Positions 57,382 to 64,000 of a stretch of 64,000 bases of DNA are shown here, in pieces. A program made the translations under genes and the position numbers. The first letter of the stretch is position 1; each line of letters begins with the position of its first letter. The notes under the pieces were generated by a model. That model saw nothing but the letters and a program-made list of their open reading frames with translations, was not told where the DNA came from and searched no databases. The stretch comes from Ipomoea triloba (Eukaryota; Streptophyta; Magnoliopsida; Solanales; Convolvulaceae), in the NCBI RefSeq assembly GCF_003576645.1, contig NC_044924.1, positions 20,539,810-20,603,809 of the forward strand, in the 5' to 3' direction.

Positions 57382-59385
57382 ATGGCGTCAAGAAATCACT
57401 CCTCCAAAAAGACTTACGCTCAAGCTACCGGCTCTAAGGCATCTTCTGTGGTCGGCTCGGACAGTCACGAGGCACAAGGTGCACTGACTCGAAGTCGAGC
57501 GAGGGACCTAGGGGTAGAATTGGACGAGACCCAATGCATCGCCCGAAACATTGTCCAAAGGCTTAGAGGCGGCTCCATCAGTTCACGGAACGCTGCATAT
57601 GACAAGGGTTCGTCTGCTACAACGGAAACCGCCAGCAGCAAGGGGCCTGCGAGTCCTACTCCCTCAAGTACAACTACTGGCAGCAAGCATCCTACTCCAT
57701 CAAGCGAGTCCCTTAGCAGCGGAAGCTCATCTCCTATATCTCAGCCATCGCCGATGTGGAAACCAGCCTCGGAATGGACTCACGTCTACACGGTCATGCC
57801 CGCTATGGCAACAAATGCAGCTTCGGTGGAGGAACAACTATCAAACATCACCAAAGCTCTAGAGGGAATAAGCGGGCTTCTTCACTGTCAAGAAAGGAGG
57901 CTCAATGATCTGAGTGAAAAGGTTGAAAGCAAAAAAAACGGCGAAACAAGTCGAGCTTCCGAGAAACGACCTCAAACCCAAGAAGAGGCTATTGACGTCG
58001 AGTCACCACATCATCAAAGTAGGCACATGACAGGGATGGAAGAGACTACCTCTCGCCCACATCCCGCTGAAAGGAGTGTTCAAATTTCTAGGGGCATGAT
58101 ACCCGTCGACCAGCTAAATGACTACATCATGGGAGAAATCAAAGGGAGACTCGAGGGAGGACAACCTTCATACACTTACTCCAAGCCTTACACCCAAAGG
58201 ATTGAAGAAATGAAGATGCCGTTGGGCTACCAACCTCCCAAGTTTCAACAGTTCGATGGAAAAGGCAACCCGAGACAGCACATCGCCTACTTTGTGGAAA
58301 CTTGCAACAATGCTGGAACATACGGAGATTTCCTTGTCAAGTAGTTTGTCCACTCTTTGAAGGGCACCACCTTTGACTGGTACACTGACTTGGTGCATGG
58401 CTGCATCGACAGTTGGAGTGACATGGAGCGTGAGTTCTTGACTCACTTCTATAGCACAAGAAGAACTGTTAGCTTCTTAGAGCTCACCACCGCTCGCCAA
58501 TGGAAGGGTAAACGTGCAGGCGCTTACATTGAGAGATGGAGGGAATTGTGCCTCAACTACAAAGAAAGGATATCACAAAGTTCAGCAATTGAAATGTGTA
58601 TTCAAGGCATGCATTTCGAGCTCTCATACATCCTACAAGGTATCAAGCCCAGGACATTTGAAGAACTACCCAGTCGTGCTCACGACATGGAGTTGAGCAT
58701 TGAGAACAACGGAGGGCTTAATATGTCGAGTATGCCTAGCTTCCCCAAAGCACCTGCAAGGCAAGAAGTCAAGAAAGAGGGCAAACCCTTCCCAAAACAA
58801 GAAAAGAAGGAGGCTATGAACGTGAAAACAGCACCAGTGTGGGTTTTCACCAAAGTGACCGAGAAGCATAGGACTAGGTCCTTCTTTGGGCCATCAAGGG
58901 GAACTAGAATCATCGAAGAGATGCAGAAGAGACAGTATCCGTTCTTAGGCTCTGACGTTTCGCCCATGTTTGATGAGTTGTTGAAACTCAAGTTGATTGA
59001 ATTACCAGAGATGAAGTGCCCCAAAGAAGCTTCTAGAGTGAATGACCCCAAATATTGCAAATATCATCGTCTCCTCGGACACCCAATTGAAAAATGCTTT
59101 GTTTTTAAAGACAAGGTGATGGCACTTGCTCGCGATGGAAATATTGAACTTACTGATGCGACTGCAAGCTCCAACCAAATCTCATGTGGAATGTTTGCAC
59201 CATTACTCGTGGAGGATGATGAGAAAGATGAGGGCAAACAATGCAAATGCCCGCTTCTCTTTATTGTGAAACATACTGGGGGGCAACACTCAAAGCCGCC
59301 ACAGGTTAATTCGGTTTACGAGAGGGATTGGGTACTCGTTACCCGCAGAAAGCAAAGGAATGATGTTGGCCTGTTAGGCCATTGA
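57382..59385 (+). pseudogene. Gypsy gag (two parts split by a stop)
   Basis: From ATG 57382 the first 200 residues are Ser/Thr-rich without domain, followed by the gag domain (YQPPKFQQFDGKGNPRQHIA). A TAG at 58342-58344 interrupts a position where relatives have Gln. The frame continues unchanged at 58345: LKGTTFDWYTDLVHG, EREFLTHFYSTRRTV, AYIERWRELCLNYKER. A zinc-binding motif, YCKYHRLLGHPIEKC, is at about 59050. It makes the particle shell. Confidence 0.88.
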
Positions 59386-60628
59386 AGAGAATGACGAAGC
59401 GATGGATTGAGAAAAAGTCAGCAAGAGACCCCGTCTTTGACGCGAAGAAAAAGGGGCATCCCAACAAGCCACAAACACGAGTTACCCTAGCTCAATACAT
59501 GCCAAAGGTGCTTCATCAACATGAGACAGATATTTTTGGGGATGGTTTGAATACTAAGAAAAAACATGATGAAGTTGGAAAATGTTCATTTCCTGTGGTC
59601 GAAGAAAGCGACGAGATTCAAGTCCACAAGGCTACATCTTTCACCACCGAGATAACATTCAAAGATGAAGATCTATTACTGGGTGGAACACCTCACAATC
59701 GCCCACTGTTTGTTGAAGGTTATGCTCGCAAGCAAAAGATTAAAAGAATCTTGATTGATCAAGGATCGTCCGTGAATATTCTATCACTCCGAGCTGTGAA
59801 AGAACTTGGTATTTCAACTGATGAGCTCTCGCAAAGCCGCTTGATGATTCAAGGATTTAATCAAGGCGGGCAAAGAGCCCTGGGTATTATTAGACTCGAT
59901 CTCAGGATCAAATCTTTGAGTTCAAGTACTTTGTGTTATGTGATAGATGCAAGGACATCCTACAATCTGTTGTTGGTCGACCTTAGATACATGAGAATGG
60001 AGTAGTTCCTTCATCATGGCACCAATGCTTAATGTTTGAGAAAGGCGGTGTGATAGAGAATGTCGTCACTGATGAAATCCCATTCACCGAGGCAGAGTCA
60101 TACTTTGCAAATGCGAAATTTTACTTAAAGAAACAAGTCGTTGAAGACGACGTTGATAAGAGCAGTACACCTCCCAATCTGAAATGGAAGGGTAAACAAG
60201 TCGTAGACCAAAGTCAGTGTGACAAGGAACTTGTTTTCCCACTAACAAGAATTGAACCATTAAAAGCTACCCCGGTCAACCCGTTGGAAGATCAGGCGCG
60301 GGTAGGAACAAGTCAGACATTGCCTGAGAAACGGACAGATGGTTTTGACCCCAATGCCTATAAACTCCTGTTTAAAGCAGGCTTCGACCCCAAGGAACCA
60401 CATAAATTGGGTAGGCTCATTCCAGAAGTCGGTGGTAGAGGCAAGTCAAACCAGAAAGAGCCACATGCACGCAAAGGATTAGGCTATGTCCCCTTAAAAC
60501 CAGTGCGAATCTTTATTAACAGAGCTACAAGTAATTGCATCACCTTTGCTGATGAGGAAGAAGGTGATAAAAGGCAAATCTGTTTTCGATGGAATCGACA
60601 AGGCATAATCACGACACTTAGTCTTTAA
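59382..60628 (+). pseudogene. Gypsy protease and linker
   Basis: The protease core is RILIDQGSSVNILSLRAVKE (about 59748-59800). The usual Asp-Thr/Ser-Gly triad reads Asp-Gln-Gly, so the serine or threonine is replaced, although some Tat elements have a variant there. A frameshift lies near 59990 before WHQC-like wording, and 60032-60628 continues with a Lys/Pro-rich linker ending LGYVPLKPVRIFINRATSN. The polyprotein frame is broken at both ends of this block. Confidence 0.8.
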
Positions 60629-60770
60629 TAGACTTGGGTCAGGGCCCAGACCCGCTAAGAGAAAGTCAGTACATGACAGAATTGGACCTACTCAGGTTCC
60701 AAAGGGATCCACCAGCTCGCCTACTGAAATAGAGCCATAAAAAAGGCTTAGGAGCACAGTTCCATCTCGT

Positions 60771-62555
60771 ATGAGACGAGAAGAGGATATTCAGGTTTCG
60801 TGTGGTGAAATTTTGAAGGTTCAGCCAAAGACCATTGTACATACTCGAGTACAAAATGCAAAAGAAGGTAACATTGATTTAAGTTGCGAGGTGACACCAA
60901 GTCAAGACGAGGTGGCATCATCATTTCATATCACATTATGTGATGAGACCCCGATTGAGGGGGAGGACGCAGAAGAGGCACCCCATGAGTTAGAGGAAGG
61001 GGTACGGGCCGCAATAGATGAATTAAAGGAGGTTGATCTGGGAACTCCTAAGAATCCTCGGCCTATCTTCATCAGCACAATCCTTTCTAATGAAGATGAA
61101 AAAATCTATGTCGAACTGTTGAAAGAGTACATTGATGTCTTTGCATGGACGTACAAAGAGATGCCGGGGTTAGACCCAAAGGTGGCTTTGCACCGCTTGG
61201 TAGTGAAAAAGGCATGCCGTCCAGTCAAACAAGCTCAACGACGCTTTCGCCCTAAACTTATTCCCTCAATTGAAGGAGAAGTCAACAAACTCATAGAGGC
61301 TGGATTTATTCGCAAAGTGAAGTATCCAACTTGGATATCCAGCATTGTGCCTGTGAGCAAGAAGAACGGCCAAATCCGTGTATGCGTTGACTTCGGGGAT
61401 CTTAATGTGGCATGCCCGAAAGATGACTTCCCACTTCCGATCACAGAGTTAATGATAGATGCCGTGACTGGGCACGAGATCATGTCATTCATGGATGGCT
61501 CCTCTGGTTACAATCAGATTCGCATGGCGCCCGAAGATGAGGAGTTGACAGCGTTCCGAACGCCTAAAGGCATCTACTGCTACAAAGTGATGCCCTTTGG
61601 TTTGAAAAATGCAGGTGCTACATACCAAAGGGCTATGCAGAGAATTTTTGATGACATACTTCACAAAATGGTGGAATGCTACGTCGATGATTTGGTTGTG
61701 AATTCAAAACTTCGCACAGATCACTTGGGACATTTAAGAAAAGTCTTTGACCGCTTGCGAAAGTTTCAACTTAAGATGAATCCCTTGAAATGTGCTTTTG
61801 GGGTTGCTGCTGGGAAGTTTATGGGGTTCACTGTTCGACATAAGGGCATCGAGATTGAACAAGCTAAGATCGACGCTATAATGAAGATGCCTGAACTAAG
61901 AAACCTTCATGAACTTAAAAGCTTACAAGGGAAGTTGGCATACATCCGAAGGTTTATATCAAACCTAGCGGGAAGATGTCAACCCTTTAGCCGGTTAATG
62001 AAGAAAGGCATCTCGTTCATATGGGATGATGCGTGCAAGAACGCATTTGAGAGTATCAAGTCATACTTGATGAAGCCGCCCGTGTTAACTGCTCATATAC
62101 ACGGTCGCCCACTGATCCTTTATATCTCTGCCCAAGAAAAATCTGTAGGTGCTTTGCTTGCTCAGGAGAATGACAAGGGGAAAGAAAATGCCCTCTACTA
62201 TCTCAGTAGAATGATGACACAAAATGAGTTAAAGTACTCCCCAATTGAGAAGCTATGTTTGGCACTGGTGTTCGCCATTAAAAAGCACAAGCACTACATT
62301 GAAGCTCATACCATTCAACTTGTGTCAAAAGCAAACCCAGTAAAGTATGTTATGGCGAAGGTCGTTCTCTCTGACCGCCTGGCAAGGTGGTATTTATTGT
62401 TTCAACAGTTTGAAATCGTCTATGTGCCTCAAAAGTCTGTCAAGGGGCAAGCTTTAACCGATTTCTTAGCAGATCACCCAATACCTGCTGAATGGGAGTT
62501 ATCTGATGATCTGCTTGATGAGGATGTGCTTATCATTGAAGTCCTACCCCCATGA
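60771..62555 (+). pseudogene. Gypsy reverse transcriptase and RNase H
   Basis: The 594-residue open frame contains the complete RT: IRVCVDFGDLNVACP, SFMDGSSGYNQIRMAPED, MPFGLKNAGATYQRAM and the catalytic YVDD (VECYVDDLVV, about 61675). The first RNase H follows (ILYISAQEKSVGALLAQEND, YYLSRMMTQNELKYSPIEKL), ending KGQALTDFLADHPIP. RT copies element RNA to DNA and RNase H degrades the template. This is the least damaged frame of the element. Confidence 0.92.
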
Positions 62556-63236
62556 AAGATGTATTTTGATGGAGCGGCACATAGAGGAGGGGCAGGAGCT
62601 GGAGTTGTCTTCATCACTCCAGAAGGTGAAGTGTTGCCATATTCATTCACCTTGACAAAGCCATGTTCAAACAATGTTGCTGAGTATCAAGCATTGATAC
62701 TTGGGCTAGAGATAGCAGTTGATATGAAACAGCTGAGAATTAACATTTATGGAGATTCAAAGTTGGTCGTCAACTAAGTTATGGGTCTGTACGAAGTGAA
62801 GAAAGCAGAGTTAGTCCCGTACAACAACTACGCGAAGATACTCATACAATGGCTGGGTGGCGTCACGATTGAACATGTACCGAGGAAAGAAAACAAGCAA
62901 GCTGACGCCTTAGCCGCATTGGCTTCAACTATTGCTCATCCTACAGCTCGAGTACAAGTATGTCAAAAGTGGGTAGTTCCACCTATTTTCAATGAAGATG
63001 GCTCAGTTGATGAAACTATCAAACTCCCTACTGCTTCCGTTTATGACATTAGCAAAGATGACTGGAGGCAGCCGTTGATTGACTACTTCACTAATGGGAA
63101 GTTACCAGAAGATCCTCGCAAGAGGGTGGATATAAAGCGCCGAGCTCCTCGCTTCATCTACTATAATGAGACGTTGTATTGTCGTTCATTTGATGGAGTT
63201 TGGCTCCGATGTCTAGGAGAAGAGGAGGCATTATAA
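62556..63236 (+). pseudogene. Archaeal-type RNase H of the Tat-like Gypsy
   Basis: It starts MYFDGAAHRGGAGAGVVFIT, with AEYQALILGLEIA and YGDSKLVVN, the catalytic acidic positions of the second RNase H typical of Tat elements. A TAA at 62775-62777 splits it, where the family has Gln before VMGLYEV. The second half ends with EHVPRKENKQADALAALAST. A further TAA at 63234 is the last codon before the integrase zinc region. Confidence 0.87.
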
Positions 63237-63983
63237 GCCATGCAAGAAGCTCATTCTGGGGTTTGTGGTGCGCATTAGTCCGGCCCTAAGTTGCACTTCC
63301 ACATTAAACGAATGGGCTATTATTGGCCTACAATGGTAAAGGATTGCATAGACTATGCTCGAAGGTACCAGGCTTGTCAATTTCATGCAAACTTTATCCA
63401 TTAGCCACCAGAGCCTCTACACCCAACAATCGCATCTTGGCCGTTTGATGCTTGGGGACTTGATGTGGTTGGCCCAATTACGCCTAAGTCATCTGCAGGG
63501 CATGCATACATATTGGCCGCCACTGACTACTTTTCAAAGTGGGCAGAAGCCGTGGCATTAAAAGAAGTGAAAAAGGAAAATGTGGCCGACTTCCTCCGGG
63601 TACATATCATCTATCGATTCGGCATCCCGCGGTATATCTTAACTGATAATGGGAAACCCTTTGACAATAAATTGATGGACAAAATCTGCAAGCTTTTTGA
63701 CTTTCAGCAGCGAAACTCCTTAGCGTATTACGCAACTACAAATGAGCTTGTGGAAGCTTTTAACAAGACCCTATGCAATCTATTGAAAAAAGTGGTCTCA
63801 AAATCGAAACGTGATTGGCATAACAAAATGGAAGAAGCGTTATGGGCATATAGAACCACATACTGCACACCTACTCAAAGCACTCCATATTCTTTGGTGT
63901 ATGGCGTGGAAGCAGTCTTGCCTCTAGAGCTACAAATACCTTCTTTAAGGTTGGCCATACAAGAGGATCTCACTGATGAGTAA
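63237..63983 (+). pseudogene. Gypsy integrase, interrupted
   Basis: The zinc region ([30 protein letters not shown]) carries TAG at 63276-63278 and 63402-63404. The catalytic core follows: WGLDVVGPITPKSS (Asp), RYILTDNGKPFDNKLM (Asp), ATTNELVEAFNKTLCN (Glu), then WAYRTTYCTPTQSTPYSLVYG. Integrase inserts the DNA copy. A stop at 63981-63983 precedes the window end, so the C-terminal region cannot be judged. Confidence 0.88.
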
Positions 63984-64000
63984 AATGCTAAGTTATGCTT

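Larger units (their letters stand above)
56482..64000 (+). mobile_element. Tat-like Ty3/Gypsy with 5' LTR, runs off the window
   Basis: The 5' LTR (56482-57311) is followed by leader TTTGGCACGCCTAGTGGGAC, gag, protease, RT, RNase H, archaeal-type RNase H and integrase in standard Gypsy order. The 3' LTR lies outside. The polyprotein is interrupted by several in-frame stops (58342, 62775, 63234, 63276, 63402), all fitting CAG or CAA changed to TAG or TAA, plus frameshifts near 59380 and 59990. It is inactive on its own. Confidence 0.9.

Overview
The window is nuclear DNA from a flowering plant, most likely a eudicot; the species cannot be fixed from sequence alone. The evidence is canonical GT..AG introns, plant-type retrotransposon families (Tat-like and chromovirus-like Ty3/Gypsy, Ty1/Copia), Mutator-like elements (MULEs) with FAR1-type transposases, an En/Spm-like CACTA element, a tRNA-derived SINE and very AT-rich spacers. 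Runs of N at 721, 9190-9248, 16672 and 37577 mark assembly gaps, so junctions next to them need care.

Only one ordinary host gene is evident: SmB, a spliceosomal Sm-ring protein (21281-22048, minus). The rest is nested transposable elements. 1-8487: two copies of one Tat-like Gypsy element head to head, a large inverted repeat. 8488-14421: a non-autonomous Gypsy (LARD-like) with 95-bp tandem repeats before its 3' LTR, interrupted by a Copia element (8953-11355) whose gag-protease block is inverted. 14422-21280: AT-rich spacer with a 1.45-kb TIR element, Helitron-like ends, a MULE-type miniature element and a SINE with a perfect 17-bp target duplication.

22262-34255 is a 12-kb MULE (MULE-1) about 200 bp upstream of the SmB start codon. 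It carries two convergent genes: a Ulp1-like cysteine protease (+) and a FAR1/MULE transposase (-). A 3.1-kb solo LTR sits in the protease exon. Its non-coding parts are filled with about 40-50 copies of a TCTGTGTATT-like motif, always on the sense strand of the local gene. From about 34.6 kb to at least 56.4 kb lies a second Ulp1/transposase MULE (MULE-2), split by a chromovirus-like Gypsy (35357-39767), a 1.5-kb non-autonomous LTR element (42859-44395) and a CACTA transposon (from 45350). The CACTA itself holds two foldback elements, two solo LTRs and a miniature MULE. 56482 to the window end is another Tat-like Gypsy with its 5' LTR.

Most coding remnants are decayed. The stops are largely CAG/CAA to TAG/TAA changes, as expected from cytosine deamination in methylated elements. 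The most interesting system is the MULE group: Ulp1 protease plus transposase in convergent order, hairpin-forming terminal repeats, and element-specific short motif arrays that recur in both large elements and miniature derivatives.
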